Source: Clostridia bacterium UC5.1-1D10 (GTDB lineage Bacteria > Bacillota > Clostridia > Lachnospirales > Anaerotignaceae). From it: 64,000 bases of DNA. The DNA lies in the NCBI GenBank assembly GCA_001304995.1, contig BBZU01000012.1, positions 1 through 64,000 on the forward strand, given 5' to 3'. Below the pieces are notes generated by a model. It did not search any database, was not told the origin of the DNA, and was given only the letters and a program-made list of their open reading frames with translations. Made by a program: the position numbers and the translations under genes. Shown piece by piece: positions 1 to 9,471 of the stretch (within the stretch, counting starts at the first letter, position 1; each line of letters starts with the position of its first letter).

Positions 1-13
1 GGAAAACAGCAAA

Positions 14-45
14 GACACCCCCGCTGTTTTTACAGCGGGGGTGTC
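14..45 (-). terminator. Rho-independent terminator after the kbl-like gene
   Basis: A perfect 14-bp GC-rich stem (GACACCCCCGCTGT and its complement) encloses a TTTT loop. It is followed on the minus strand by a T-rich tail and lies 9 bp past the stop codon of the minus-strand aminotransferase-fold gene. Confidence 0.9.
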
Positions 46-54
46 GTATCAAAA

Positions 55-1167
55 TTAGATGATGCCCATTTCTTTTGTGATTTCAATGATGGCATCAGCA
101 GCTTTTTCCAGATCTTCTCTGGTGTGTGCTGCGGAAATCATAACACGCAGACGAGCAGTACCTCTGGGCACAACAGGGAATTTGATAGCCTGTGCGTAAA
201 CGCCTTTTTCATACAGACGAGCGCTCAGTTCTTCTGCTTTTTCTGCATCGCCAACGATAACGGGGATAACAGGTGTTACAGTAGAGCCAGTGTTCAGACC
301 TGCTTCTTCCATACGTTTTGCGAAATATTCTCTGTTTTCCCACAGACGTTTTACCAGAGTGTCGTCATCAGCAATTTTGTTGATGGCAGCCAGTGCTGCT
401 GCTGTCAGGCAGGGAGCCAGAGGAGAAGCTGTGAAGATGAAGCTGCGGGCTTTCGGACGCAGTTCTTCGATGAATTCTTTAGTACCTGCTACAAAACCGC
501 CGGCTGCACCAAAAGCTTTAGACAGGGAGCCTGTTTCTACGGTTACTTTGTCACGCAGACCGAAGTGTTCAACAGTACCTTTGCCGTAAGGGCCCATTAC
601 GCCGTCACCGTGAGCATCGTCAACCATGAACATAGCGCCGTATTTTTCAGCCAGTGCTGCCATTTCGGGCAGGGGAGCCAGATCGCCGTCCATGCTGAAT
701 ACTGCGTCAGCAACCAACAGTTTTTTGCCTTCTGTGGGTTCTTTCAGCATTTCTTCCAGTTTTGCCAGATCCATGTGAGGATATACCTTTACGTTTGCGC
801 GGGACAGACGGCAACCGTCGATGATGCTGCCGTGGTTCAGTTCGTCACTGTAAATGGTATCGCCTTTGCCTACCAGAACGGGGATAACGCCTGTGTTTGC
901 AGCTACGCCGCTGTTGAATACCAGAACAGCTTCTACGCCTTTGAATTTTGCCAGTGCTTCTTCCAGTTCGTCGTGGATTGCGAAGTTGCCGACAATGTTT
1001 CTGCTGGCACTGGGGCCAACACCATATTTGTCAATGGCTTCCTTTGCTGCGGCTACCAGATCGGGGTCGTTAGCCAGACCCAGATAGTTGTTGGAGGCCA
1101 TATTGATGATATCTCTGCCATCCAGATTGATGTGAGCACCCTGAGGGCTATAAAGGGTTCTGTACAT
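55..1167 (-). CDS. kbl: Alpha-oxoamine synthase, probable glycine C-acetyltransferase (2-amino-3-ketobutyrate CoA ligase)
   Basis: The 370-residue protein is a PLP enzyme of aminotransferase fold type I, alpha-oxoamine synthase family. Visible marks are SNNYLG near the N-terminus, the cofactor motif VDDAHG around 182-187 and the Schiff-base lysine in TGSLSKAFG (about K217). Family members join acetyl-CoA and glycine (Kbl) or pimeloyl-CoA and alanine (BioF) in the cytoplasm. Without a bio operon or tdh beside it, the Kbl call is likely but not certain. The start is well fixed: GAAGGA lies 6 nt upstream of ATG and the upstream frame stops within 20 codons. The protein therefore lacks the roughly 25-residue N-terminal helix of most Kbl proteins. 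It is a single gene with its own terminator. Confidence 0.8.
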   Translation of the reverse strand: MYRTLYSPQGAHINLDGRDIINMASNNYLGLANDPDLVAAAKEAIDKYGVGPSASRNIVGNFAIHDELEEALAKFKGVEAVLVFNSGVAANTGVIPVLVGKGDTIYSDELNHGSIIDGCRLSRANVKVYPHMDLAKLEEMLKEPTEGKKLLVADAVFSMDGDLAPLPEMAALAEKYGAMFMVDDAHGDGVMGPYGKGTVEHFGLRDKVTVETGSLSKAFGAAGGFVAGTKEFIEELRPKARSFIFTASPLAPCLTAAALAAINKIADDDTLVKRLWENREYFAKRMEEAGLNTGSTVTPVIPVIVGDAEKAEELSARLYEKGVYAQAIKFPVVPRGTARLRVMISAAHTREDLEKAADAIIEITKEMGII

Positions 1168-1313
1168 GTTGCATCCTTCTTTCTGTGATAATCCCTGATA
1201 TTGATTTACAATAAATTTTTAATAAAAAACCCTAAAAGCATTATAACACCATTGTGAAAGATAAGTCAATGAAAGGCAATGGAGGGAAAAGAAAAGTGGA
1301 ACATTTCACAAGA

Positions 1314-1348
1314 AAAAAGGATTTCTTTCGAGGAAAGAAATCCTTTTT
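1314..1348 (-). terminator. Terminator of the topoisomerase operon
   Basis: A 16-bp stem (AAAAAGGATTTCTTTC and its complement) has a GAG loop and flanking A and T runs, just past the stop codon of the topoisomerase A-subunit gene. It could also work from the other strand, but no gene there needs it. Confidence 0.85.
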
Positions 1349-1358
1349 TTGTAATAAT

Positions 1359-3577
1359 TTATAACTCGATCTGTCCGGGAACATCATTGGAAGTTTTGTC
1401 TTTTTCCTGAATGAAATGCCCTGTTGTTGGAATTTTCCGTGTCCGGTAATATTCAGGATTGTCTGTCTGGAATTGTGCCGCAGGGCAGACTTTGGTGATG
1501 CTGCTGTTTTTCTTGAGGGTATAAAGCTGCACACCGGATGCGCTTTTGGAAGCATTCGCCGGAATCAGTTCTGTGTTAAGCAGAGTGGCTTTGTCATGGT
1601 TGCGCATAAGCAGGAAATCCACATCTGCATCCAGTTTTTCCATGTATACCAGTGGAGAACGGGCAGAGTAGGCGTTGACCAGTTTCCGTCTGTTGGCTTT
1701 CGTAGCATAAGCGGAAAGCTGTACTTTTGCGCCTTTCCCGTTTTCGAAGAAAAATACCATAAAGCCGCTGTAATCCTGTGTGACGGTCATATAAAGGATT
1801 TTTTCTTCCGCATCCATACCTAACAGGTTCTGGAGATATTCCCCCATGGAGCTTGCTTTGCTGTCAGGAATGTCGCTCAGTTTCATTTTGTATACGTTGA
1901 ACTGATTGGAGAAGAACAACATTTCCCCACGGTTGGTGCTTTCCATCTCCTGCATGATGTAGTCGTCGTCTTTGACTTTCTGTTCACCAGCAGAACGCAG
2001 GGAGATCAGGGGTATTTTTTTGAAATAGTTCTGTTCTGTCAGGAACAGGCGTACGCCATAATCTTCAATGAAATCATCTTTGGTGGGAGTCACAATTTCT
2101 TCTTCCTGAATGATTTCTGTCAAACGAGGTTTGCCGTATTTTTTCGCGACGGCTTTCAGCTGACGACAGATCAGATTTTTGATCTTGGTGTTGCTTTCTA
2201 ATGTTGCTTTCAGATCTGCGATTTCTTTTTCCAGAGATTCCATTTCCTGCGTACGTTTGAGGATATATTCCTTGTTGATGTTTCGCAGTTTCATTTCTGC
2301 GATATAATCCGCCTGTACTTCGTCAATGGAGAAGCCTTCCATCAAATTAGGAACAACCATGGATTCCAGTTCTGTATGACGGATGATGGAAATGGCTTTG
2401 TCAATATCCAGCAGAATTTCCGCCAAACCTTGTAAAAGGTGGCATTTTTCCTGCTTTTTCTGGATGTCAAAAGCCAGCTGCTTACGGATGGATTCCATAC
2501 GGAATTCTGTCCAGTGCTGCAAAATGCCGCCCACACCTAAGGTCATGGGCTTTCCTTGAATCAGTACGTTAAAGTTGCAGCTGAAACTGTCGGAAAGCGG
2601 CGTCATGGCATAAAGCTTATGCATGAGTAAATCAGGATTAGTGCCTTTTTTGATATCAATGGTGATTTTCAGACCATTCAGGTCAGTTTCATCACGAATA
2701 TCGGAAATATCACGGATTTTTCCGCCTTTTACCAATGCGATGATTTTGTCAATGATGACTTCCAGATTGGTAGTGTAGGGGATTTCATAAATTTCAATAC
2801 AGTTGGCATCTTTGTCGTAACGATATTTTGCCCGAAGCTTGAAACTGCCGCGACCTGTGCGATAAACCTGTTCCAAAGCAGAGCGATTGTAGATCAGCTG
2901 TCCGCCTGTGGAAAAATCGGGAGCAGGAAGCACATCGCAAAGATCAATGGAATTATCTTTGATATATGCGGCTGTTGCTTCACAAAGTTCTGCCAAGTTA
3001 AAACTACAAATGGAACTTGCCATACCAACGCAATCCCGATGTTTGGATTTGCCAGAATATTGGGAAAAGTCGTAGGCAGTAAAACGGGTTCCTGCATGGA
3101 GCCATCATAGTTGTCTACGAATTCCACAGTGTTTTTGTCGATGTCCGCGAAAACTTCCTGACAAATGGGTGCCAGTTTTACTTCTGTGTAACGGGAAGCA
3201 GCATAAGCCATGTCGCGGGAATACTGTTTCCCGAAATTCCCTTTGGAATCTACAAATGGGGTCAGGAGTGCGCCGTTGCCTTCGGTCAGACGTACTAATG
3301 TTTCGTAAATCGCAGAATCCCCGTGAGGGTTCAGTTTCATGGTCTGACCTACTACGTTAGTGGATTTTGTACGATCGCCCCGCAAAAGCCCCATATGATA
3401 CATAGTGTAAAGAAGTTTCCGGTGAGAGGGCTTGAAACCATCAATTTCAGGAATGGCACGGGAAACAATAACGCTCATGGCATAGGGCATGTAGTTTTGT
3501 TCCAGTGTCTGGGTGATGGGCTGCTCCTGTATGAAATTATCTTTTCGTTCAATGACTGTTTTTTTCTTTCTTGCCAT
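1359..3577 (-). pseudogene. parC: Type IIA DNA topoisomerase subunit A (ParC/GyrA family), frameshifted
   Basis: This is the DNA-breaking and rejoining subunit of a topoisomerase IV/gyrase-like enzyme, partner of the ATPase subunit encoded just upstream. The N-terminal part (from 3577) shows the winged-helix region and the active-site tyrosine in AASRYTE (about Y130). The C-terminal part continues in another frame from about 3023 with the tower and coiled-coil domains. At 3025-3031 the sequence reads GCGTTGG where GCGGTTGG would restore the family motif NPNIGIAVGMASS, so one G is missing. Repaired, the product is about 739 residues. Everything after the break is open and conserved, so a sequencing error is at least as likely as inactivation. 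The start has a good RBS and lies 16 bp after the ATPase-subunit stop codon. Confidence 0.85.
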
Positions 3578-3593
3578 AACAATCGTACCTTTC

Positions 3594-5570
3594 TTAGCTG
3601 ATATCTGTTAAGTCCAGATATTTGTAGCCTTCTTCGGCAATAAATTCTTTTCGTCCTGCCAGATTTTCACCCAGCAGAAGTTCAAACATTTCCTGTGTCC
3701 GTTTCACATCGTCAGGAGTTACCAGAATCAAACGTCTGGTTTCGGGATTCATGGTAGTTTCCCACATCATTTCCGGCTGGTTTTCACCCAAACCTTTGGA
3801 GCGGTTGATCTTCACTTTCCCTTTCAGTTTGCTAACGATGTTTGCTTTTTCCGCGTCTGAGTATGCAAAGTAAGTGTCTTTGCCATTAACGATCTCATAA
3901 AGAGGAGATTCGGCAATGTATACCTTCTTTTCTTCAATAAGTGTTGGTACCAGACGGTACAACATGGTCAAAAGCAAGGTGCGGATCTGGAATCCGTCTA
4001 CGTCCGCATCGGTGCAGAGAATAATTTTGCTCCAGCGAAGCTGATTGATGTCAAAAGAATTCAGACCGGTGTTGTGTTTGGACTTGATTTCCACACCGCA
4101 ACCAAGTACTTTCAAAAGGTCTGTGATGATGTCGTTGTTAAAGATTTTGTTGTAATCTGCTTTCAAACAGTTCAAAATCTTACCACGAATAGGGATAATT
4201 GCCTGGAATTCCGCGTCACGTCCCTGTTTACAGGAACCCAAAGCGGAGTCGCCTTCCACAATGTAAATTTCACGACGGCTGACGTCTTTGGTACGGCAGT
4301 TGACAAATTTTTCTACACGGTTGTTCATATCCAGAGAGCCAGTCAGCTTTTTGCGGATAGAAACACGGGTTTTTTCTGCTGTTTCCCGGCTGCGTTTGTT
4401 TGCCAGTACCTGATTGGCGATTTTATCCGCATCCATTTTGTTTTCGATGAAATAGATTTCCAGCTGTTCCCGGAAGAAATCTGTCATAGCATCTTGGATG
4501 AATTTGTTGGTGATGGATTTTTTGGTCTGATTTTCATAACTTGTGATAGTAGAGAAGGAATTGATGACCAAAATCAAACTGTCTTCAATGTCAGAGAATG
4601 TGATCTTTTTCTCATCCTTTTTATAAAGATTGTTTGTTTTCAGATATTTGTCGATGGCGGAAACAAAAGCGCTTTTCACTGCTTTGTCTGGTGCGCCGCC
4701 GTATTCCAGAAAACTGGAGTTGTGATAGTATTCCAGCAGATTGATCTGATTGTTGAAACAGAAAGCCGCTTCAAATTTCAGCTTGTATTCCGGTTTGTCC
4801 TCACGGTCACGACCTCTGGTTTCTGTCTGGAGGTAGTGAACGTCTGTCAAAGAAGTGTTGCCTGCAAGTTCCGCCAGATAGTCACGAATACCATTTTCAT
4901 AGTAATAGGTAAATGTTTCGCCGCTTTCTTCATCAAAGAGCTCAAAAGTCAGACCGGCATTGACAATTGCCTGTCTGCGCAAAACATCCTGGAAGTAGGA
5001 AAGGGGAATGGCAATGTCTGTGAAAACATCCCGGTCAGGCAGCCAGCGGATCTGTGTACCTGTTACACGTTTGTGTGTGGGTTCTTTTACTAAACCACCG
5101 ATATTTTCCCCTTTTTCAAAGTGTAGATCATAACGCATGCCGTCACGGTAGATGGTTGCATCCATGTAAGCGGAGGCATACTGTGTGGCGCAAGTACCCA
5201 GACCATTCAGACCCAAACTGAATTCATAGTTTTCGCCGGAATTGTTTTGGTATTTGCCGCCTGCATAAAGTTCACAGAAAACCAGTTCCCAGTTGAAGCG
5301 TTCTTCTTTGGGATTGTAATCAACGGGAATTCCGCGACCATAGTCTTTTACTAGAATAGACTGGTCTTTGTAGCGAACCACTTCGATTTTGCTGCCAAAA
5401 CCTTCTCTTGCTTCGTCGATGGAGTTGGAGAGGATTTCGAAGACGGCATGTTCGCAGCCTTCCAGCCCATCAGACCCGAAAATAACTCCGGGACGCAGAC
5501 GGACACGGTCAGCACCTTTCAAAGAGGTAATACTTTCATTATTATAGTTAGAATTTTGATTCGATTGCAT
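3594..5570 (-). CDS. parE: Type IIA DNA topoisomerase subunit B (ParE/GyrB family ATPase)
   Basis: The 658-residue cytoplasmic ATPase subunit drives strand passage with the A subunit encoded downstream. GHKL ATP-site motifs are visible: E-x3-N-x2-DE at 45-53, DYGRGIP at 76-82 and the glycine-rich LGLNGLGT at 119-126. The QTK loop is at 348-350. The TOPRIM metal site follows as EGDSALGS (439-446) and TDADVDG (520-526). The gene opens a two-gene operon. The pair looks divergent from housekeeping GyrAB, for instance in its acidic, asparagine-rich N-terminus, so it may be topoisomerase IV or the extra GyrA/B-like pair found in many Clostridia. The subtype cannot be settled without gyrAB elsewhere in the genome. 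Confidence 0.9.
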   Translation of the reverse strand: MQSNQNSNYNNESITSLKGADRVRLRPGVIFGSDGLEGCEHAVFEILSNSIDEAREGFGSKIEVVRYKDQSILVKDYGRGIPVDYNPKEERFNWELVFCELYAGGKYQNNSGENYEFSLGLNGLGTCATQYASAYMDATIYRDGMRYDLHFEKGENIGGLVKEPTHKRVTGTQIRWLPDRDVFTDIAIPLSYFQDVLRRQAIVNAGLTFELFDEESGETFTYYYENGIRDYLAELAGNTSLTDVHYLQTETRGRDREDKPEYKLKFEAAFCFNNQINLLEYYHNSSFLEYGGAPDKAVKSAFVSAIDKYLKTNNLYKKDEKKITFSDIEDSLILVINSFSTITSYENQTKKSITNKFIQDAMTDFFREQLEIYFIENKMDADKIANQVLANKRSRETAEKTRVSIRKKLTGSLDMNNRVEKFVNCRTKDVSRREIYIVEGDSALGSCKQGRDAEFQAIIPIRGKILNCLKADYNKIFNNDIITDLLKVLGCGVEIKSKHNTGLNSFDINQLRWSKIILCTDADVDGFQIRTLLLTMLYRLVPTLIEEKKVYIAESPLYEIVNGKDTYFAYSDAEKANIVSKLKGKVKINRSKGLGENQPEMMWETTMNPETRRLILVTPDDVKRTQEMFELLLGENLAGRKEFIAEEGYKYLDLTDIS

Positions 5571-5724
5571 CGTTTCACCTGTTTCTATATTATATAGGAA
5601 AGAATCCTATTTTTTTATATGCTCATCTTCTCTACTTTACAGAAATTCCAAGGGGGTGTCAAGGGTAGAGCGTGAAAGGAGGATTGATTTTTGGGGAAAA
5701 GCATGTAGTTTTTTGTAAAAACGA

Positions 5725-5753
5725 TTGCAATTTCTATTTCTGACTGGTATACT
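5725..5753 (+). promoter_or_regulatory. Sigma-A type promoter ahead of the broken tRNA-Ser relic
   Basis: The -35 box TTGCAA (5725-5730) and -10 box TATACT (5748-5753) are 17 bp apart. They lie 31 bp upstream of the first tRNA-Ser 5' half, so this was probably the promoter of a tRNA-Ser gene that has since been disrupted. Confidence 0.6.
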
Positions 5754-5784
5754 ATATAGGCGATTTTGTAAAATAGGTGTTTAT

Positions 5785-6165
5785 GGAGACGTACCGAAGT
5801 GGTCATAACGAGGCTGACTCGAAATCGAGGCGGTGAATTTCGTCCCCGATGCCAGAAAGTCAGGAAACATCAGGCTTTCAGCCGAAGCAGCCAAACAAAA
5901 AAAGCTAAAATGCTAACAAATTGCTAACAAAAGAAAATTTACTGAAAATTTGAAAATACTTTAATGCGTTAATATGGAAGCGTATCGAAGAGGTCGCAAC
6001 GAGCTGCACTCGAAATCGAGGCAGTGAATTTTGTCCCCGATGCCAGAAAGTCAGGAAACATCAGGCTTTCAGCGAAGCAGCCAAACAAAAAAAGCTGAAA
6101 TGCTAACAAATTGCTAACAAAAAGAAATTTACTGAAAATTTGAAAATACTTTAATACGTTAATAT
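5785..6165 (+). repeat. Two tandem ~190-bp attachment-site relics with tRNA-Ser 5' halves
   Basis: Units 5785-5975 and 5976-6165 are near-identical. Each begins like a tRNA-Ser (GGAGACG or GGAAGCG acceptor strand, D-arm, then the anticodon-loop sequence ACTCGAAATC at 5817-5826 and 6008-6017). At that point tRNA similarity stops: no T-arm or 3' acceptor strand follows. Each unit then carries two copies of TGCTAACAAA spaced 11 nt apart (5911/5922 and 6101/6112), as expected of integrase arm-type sites. I infer scars from successive integrations into a tRNA-Ser anticodon loop. Confidence 0.7.
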
Positions 6166-6368
6166 CGAGACGTACTGGATTTGCCTTGATGAGGCTATCT
6201 AAAATTTGTTATTGAGGAAGGTACTGTGAAAAGCGGAATTTCTTTGTACTCCAGTTGTTTACAGATTTTATAAAAAGCATCAAAAATCGAAGTGCTAACA
6301 GAATTCCCGCAGTTTTCCTAAAAAGTCAATAAGTAGGTTGTAAATCGAGTGATCGATTTTCAATAAAT

Positions 6369-6457
6369 GGAGGTGTACCCAAGTGGTTGAAGGGTCCGGA
6401 TTCGAAATCCGGTAGGTCGGCTTCGTCGGCGCAAGAGTTCGAATCTCTTCACCTCCG
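6369..6457 (+). tRNA. tRNA-Ser (anticodon CGA)
   Basis: The 7-bp acceptor stem pairs GGAGGTG (6369-6375) with CACCTCC (6450-6456), followed by discriminator G. The anticodon stem-loop is CCGGA-TTCGAAA-TCCGG (6396-6412) with CGA at 6403-6405. A long variable arm typical of serine tRNAs and a T-arm with GTTCGAATC follow. No CCA is encoded. The tRNA reads UCG codons and its anticodon loop resembles the att cores nearby. Confidence 0.95.
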
Positions 6458-6466
6458 CTAAGTATT

Positions 6467-6512
6467 AGAACAGGTGTTGATTGCTCATAGTGATCGACTC
6501 CTGTTCTTTTTT
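6467..6512 (+). terminator. Terminator of tRNA-Ser
   Basis: The stem AGAACAGG (6467-6474) pairs with CCTGTTCT (500-507 of the same kilobase) and is followed by six T residues, 10 bp past the tRNA 3' end. Confidence 0.85.
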
Positions 6513-6576
6513 GTAATTTGAGTAACAGCATACAAAAACTATTAGAAATATACGTGCTTTATATGGAGGGAGACAT

Positions 6577-7197
6577 ATGCCAGAAAAAGAAACAGATCCT
6601 TTGTAACCTTTGAAAAATGCTACTTAGACAAAATTGATTGGTATGATTCATCTGAAGTATATAATGATTTGGTAATGCTATTTGAAAATGCTAATAAGAA
6701 TTTGCTCAAAATAGATTCTGCTTTGATTAAAGGTAATGTATCAGAACGAACTATTTGTGCGGCATTAATGCTCCATTTAAGCAAATCCTTGAAAAAGACA
6801 CCATTTCATAAATATTTTACCGATGTTGAGTATAATAGGAATAAGAATGGGATTGTAAAAACCATAATAGATGAGAATGAAGTTATTACAACCATTACAT
6901 GCGATTTAATTGTACATAGTAGGGGCTCCTATACTCAGCAAGATAATTTAATTGCATTGGAAATGAAAAAATCTAATCGTAAAAAAACCGAAAAACAAAA
7001 AAGATAAGAATCGCCTTATTGCATTAACTAAAGATGGGTATTCCACTTGGTCTTATGATGGTGGCGTAACTTTACCCGAACATGTTTGTCGATATATTCT
7101 TGGTATATACTATGAAATTAATCTTAATAAACATTATATTTATTTAGAATATTATCGCCATGGTGAATTGTTATGTTCCAAAAAAATCGTTATATAG
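6577..7197 (+). pseudogene. Hypothetical protein of about 206 residues, frame broken twice
   Basis: I do not recognise this family. An RBS (GGAGGGAGACAT then ATG at 6577) starts a frame that stops after nine codons. One extra base at about 6598-6603 joins it to the long open frame that includes an FEKCYLDKIDWYD segment. A surplus A in the run near 7000 breaks that frame again, and dropping it continues through LIALTKDGYSTW to a TAG at 7195. The two indels compensate, so start and stop share one frame. The middle holds CDLIVHSRG and NLIALEMKKS, which look like the acidic-to-lysine part of a PD-(D/E)XK nuclease fold. That resemblance is inference. Confidence 0.55.
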
Positions 7198-7266
7198 ACG
7201 ATTTTGTAGAATGGAATCTTGTTCAAAGGCTAAAAGAAGTGATTCTATTTTCATAGCAGATTTTAT

Positions 7267-7305
7267 AAGACAACTGCATGAGATTAAACTCCGTGCAGTT
7301 GTCTT
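7267..7305 (+). terminator. Hairpin terminator between the 6.6-kb gene and the integrase
   Basis: The 12-bp perfect stem AAGACAACTGCA (7267-7278) pairs with TGCAGTTGTCTT (7294-7305). A moderately T-rich tail follows on the plus strand. It may serve the genes converging on it from both sides. Confidence 0.7.
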
Positions 7306-7334
7306 GTTATTTTGATATGTCTCCATTCGTTTGT

Positions 7335-8500
7335 TCAATCTTTTTTACTCTGCAATGCATTACCGATAGCAGCGGCAGATTGCTGTTTTGCGTGATAATC
7401 GATATGAGAATAGATGTCTGCCGTGGTAGAGAAATTGGAATGTCCCAGCCATTCCTGAATGGATTTCATAGGAATGCCTTCTGCTACCAGCATGCTGGCA
7501 CAGCTGTGACGCAGTTCTTTGAATGTGATTTTTTTCAATCCGTATTTTTTCAATAACCAGCCAAAGTGGTCACTGATAAAATTAGGGCGGAACAGCTTGC
7601 CCATTTCGTCTACACAAACATAATCCATATATTCCTTGCAATAACTGTTTCCGAACAACTTTTGATTTCGTTCCAGTTTTGCTTTGTGTTCCAACAGCTT
7701 TTCTTCCACGACAGGAATCAGAGGCAGGGTACGATAACCGGATTTTGTTTTCAGCTTGTCCTCTGCGTAAACAATGGTTTTTCCGTTTTCTGTCAGCTCT
7801 GTGACTTTGTGATTCACGGTGATGGTCTTGTTTTCAAAATCAATGGCACTCCAACGCATCCCTAAAGTTTCACTTCTGCGGAAACCATAATAGGTACTTA
7901 AAACAATGGGGATATAAATGGGATCGTCCTTAGCAATATCCAGCAAGGTCAAAATTTCCTCCTTGGTATAAAAACTGGAAATATGTTTGTTCTTCTTGGG
8001 ACGTTTTACTCGATCCGCAGGTTGCTGAGTATGTAATCGTTTTTCACAGCATAGGCAAGTGCCTGATGAAGAACTGCGTGATAATGGATGACCGTATTGG
8101 TGGTGTAGCCCTGTTCCAAAATTTCGTCATAGAGCATTTTGATGTGCTTCGGTTCTACTTCCGTCAAAAGCAGATTCAATTTTTCAAAATGAGGTCGGAT
8201 ACGAGCGGAGACCATATTGCCATAACTTTTGTAGGTGGTTCGCTCCACCAAAGGCTTTACGATTTTCAGCCATTCATCCATGTAATCCGTCATCAAAAGC
8301 CGACTGCCGTCCATATTTTCCATGGATTCTTTCGTTTCGTATGTCCGTTTCAGGTTCTCCAGGAATTCCAAAGCACGACGTTTGTTTCCTTTCACTGGCA
8401 AGCCTGTGCTGACAGATTTCTGTTTTCTTCTGCCGTCCACATAATAGCTGACGATGGCGTAATAGATACCTTTTCTTTCGTAAATACTTCCTGTTACCAT
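7335..8500 (-). pseudogene. int: Tyrosine-family site-specific integrase, frameshifted
   Basis: The protein is a phage/Tn916-type tyrosine recombinase that would integrate and excise the element at the tRNA-Ser locus. The N-terminal part (from 8500) holds the arm-binding domain (GSIYERKGIYYAIVSY) and the SAM-like core-binding domain. The catalytic domain shows Arg in YYGFRRSE, then ELRHSCA, LGHSNFSTT and the nucleophile in ADIYSHI. One C is missing near 8020 (AACCTGCG should read AACCCTGCG); repaired, the product is about 389 residues. ATG at 8500 is chosen because AAAGGAG lies 7-8 nt upstream; the frame itself opens further back. The gene points towards the tRNA, as is usual for integrases beside their att site. 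Confidence 0.85.
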
Positions 8501-8618
8501 AAAATCGCTCCTTTCTTTAGAAATCATCCGTCTCAGATGTTTGGGTATGTTACCATGGTCGGATGACTTTTACCACTCTTTTTCTGCTTTTCTTTACCAT
8601 AAAATCCGTTGTGGCTGT

Positions 8619-8837
8619 TTATTTTTCTGATTCATATAAAAAACGAATGACATTAATCTTGGGAATCAAATAGACTCGTCCAATTTTCACCGATTCGATG
8701 CGACCGCTTTTCAAAAGAGAATAAGCAGTTGTCCTGCCAATACCGCCTAACATCTCACGTAATTCGTCAACATGAACCACATCTGGATAAGAGTGGAACA
8801 TACGAAAATAGTCATTTTTTGCTGAACCTTGCGTCAT
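8619..8837 (-). CDS. Excisionase-like MerR/Xis-type helix-turn-helix protein
   Basis: This is a 72-residue basic DNA-binding protein. The segment VDELREMLGGIGRTTAYSLL is a winged-helix recognition unit, followed by IGRVYLIPKINVIRFL, the usual layout of helix-turn-helix domain-17 excisionases. It lies upstream of the integrase on the same strand with an AGGG ribosome site before ATG. Family members direct the integrase towards excision or regulate it. No second domain is present and the length is normal for the family. Confidence 0.8.
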   Translation of the reverse strand: MTQGSAKNDYFRMFHSYPDVVHVDELREMLGGIGRTTAYSLLKSGRIESVKIGRVYLIPKINVIRFLYESEK

Positions 8838-8972
8838 GATCTATCCCTCACTTTCATTGTCGTGTAGTACCATTTAGTTATAGAAATGTAATAGGAGAAA
8901 CGTATAAAACTATTACTTATATCATAAAGACGGTAAAAACACAAAAAACGGTATCACAAATCGGAAATATTT

Positions 8973-9455
8973 TTGCGGGAGGTGTTGATTATTGATACGT
9001 ATCGTGATTTAATGGAGCAAGAAAGACTGACAGAACAGGAAAAAGTAGTGATCGAACAGTGGAAACCTGTGTTGGATGATTTGGATCGTGAGGAGGACTG
9101 CAATAACAGAAGGCACAAAGAGAAACGGGATATGCTAGACATGACTCTCTGTGAGTGCCAGAATGAAAAGGGAGGATATCTTTCTTCTGAAATAAAATTG
9201 AAGTTATCCGATACAGATGAGAATTGGCTGGAATGGATTTTCTCCAGAAGTTCCGCAGACCTGTACCAGCTGACTGGGAATATTGAGCTGGCAAAATCAT
9301 TGCAAACGCTAACGGCAATGCAGAGAAAAGTTGTTTTTTTGTTTTATATCCATGGGTTTTCCGTGAAAGATATTGCCGCACTGTTGGGGAGCAGCGAGCG
9401 GAATATCCGAAAACTAAGGGAACGTGCAAGGGAACATATGAAAATATCGTGCTAG
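8973..9455 (+). CDS. Sigma-factor-like protein with region 4 helix-turn-helix
   Basis: The product has about 155-160 residues. The C-terminal third (LTAMQRKVVFLFYIHGFSVK then IAALLGSSERNIRKLRERA) is a sigma-70 region-4/LuxR-like helix-turn-helix that would bind a -35 element. The N-terminal half is charged and has no clear region 2, so this may be a regulator rather than a true sigma factor. The start is uncertain: GGGAGGTG at about 8979-8986 overlaps candidate TTG and GTG codons, and the first ATG (9012) lacks an RBS. It ends 16 bp before a zinc-finger gene on the same strand, so the two probably share a transcript. Confidence 0.65.
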   Translation: MREVLIIDTYRDLMEQERLTEQEKVVIEQWKPVLDDLDREEDCNNRRHKEKRDMLDMTLCECQNEKGGYLSSEIKLKLSDTDENWLEWIFSRSSADLYQLTGNIELAKSLQTLTAMQRKVVFLFYIHGFSVKDIAALLGSSERNIRKLRERAREHMKISC

Positions 9456-9471
9456 AAAGGCGGCAGAAGCC

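Larger units (their letters stand above)
5571..6368. other. Non-coding stretch with tRNA-Ser relics
   Basis: No protein gene is supported here. The stretch holds a promoter-like pair, two tandem ~190-bp repeats carrying tRNA-Ser 5' halves (listed separately), a decayed third start near 6166, and a single TGCTAACAGA close to the intact tRNA-Ser. Confidence 0.7.

Noticed and set aside
124-1188. Plus-strand 354-codon open frame opposite the kbl-like gene
   Set aside because: It mirrors a well-supported gene, has no ribosome site and reads as low-complexity Cys/Phe-rich sequence, the usual result of antisense translation.
5785-5860. First relic as a functional tRNA-Ser
   Set aside because: No T-arm or 3' acceptor strand follows the anticodon loop and the anticodon stem does not close.
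5785-6165. The two tandem units as a CRISPR array
   Set aside because: Units are about 190 bp with no short repeat and unique spacer pattern and no cas genes nearby; tRNA halves explain them better.
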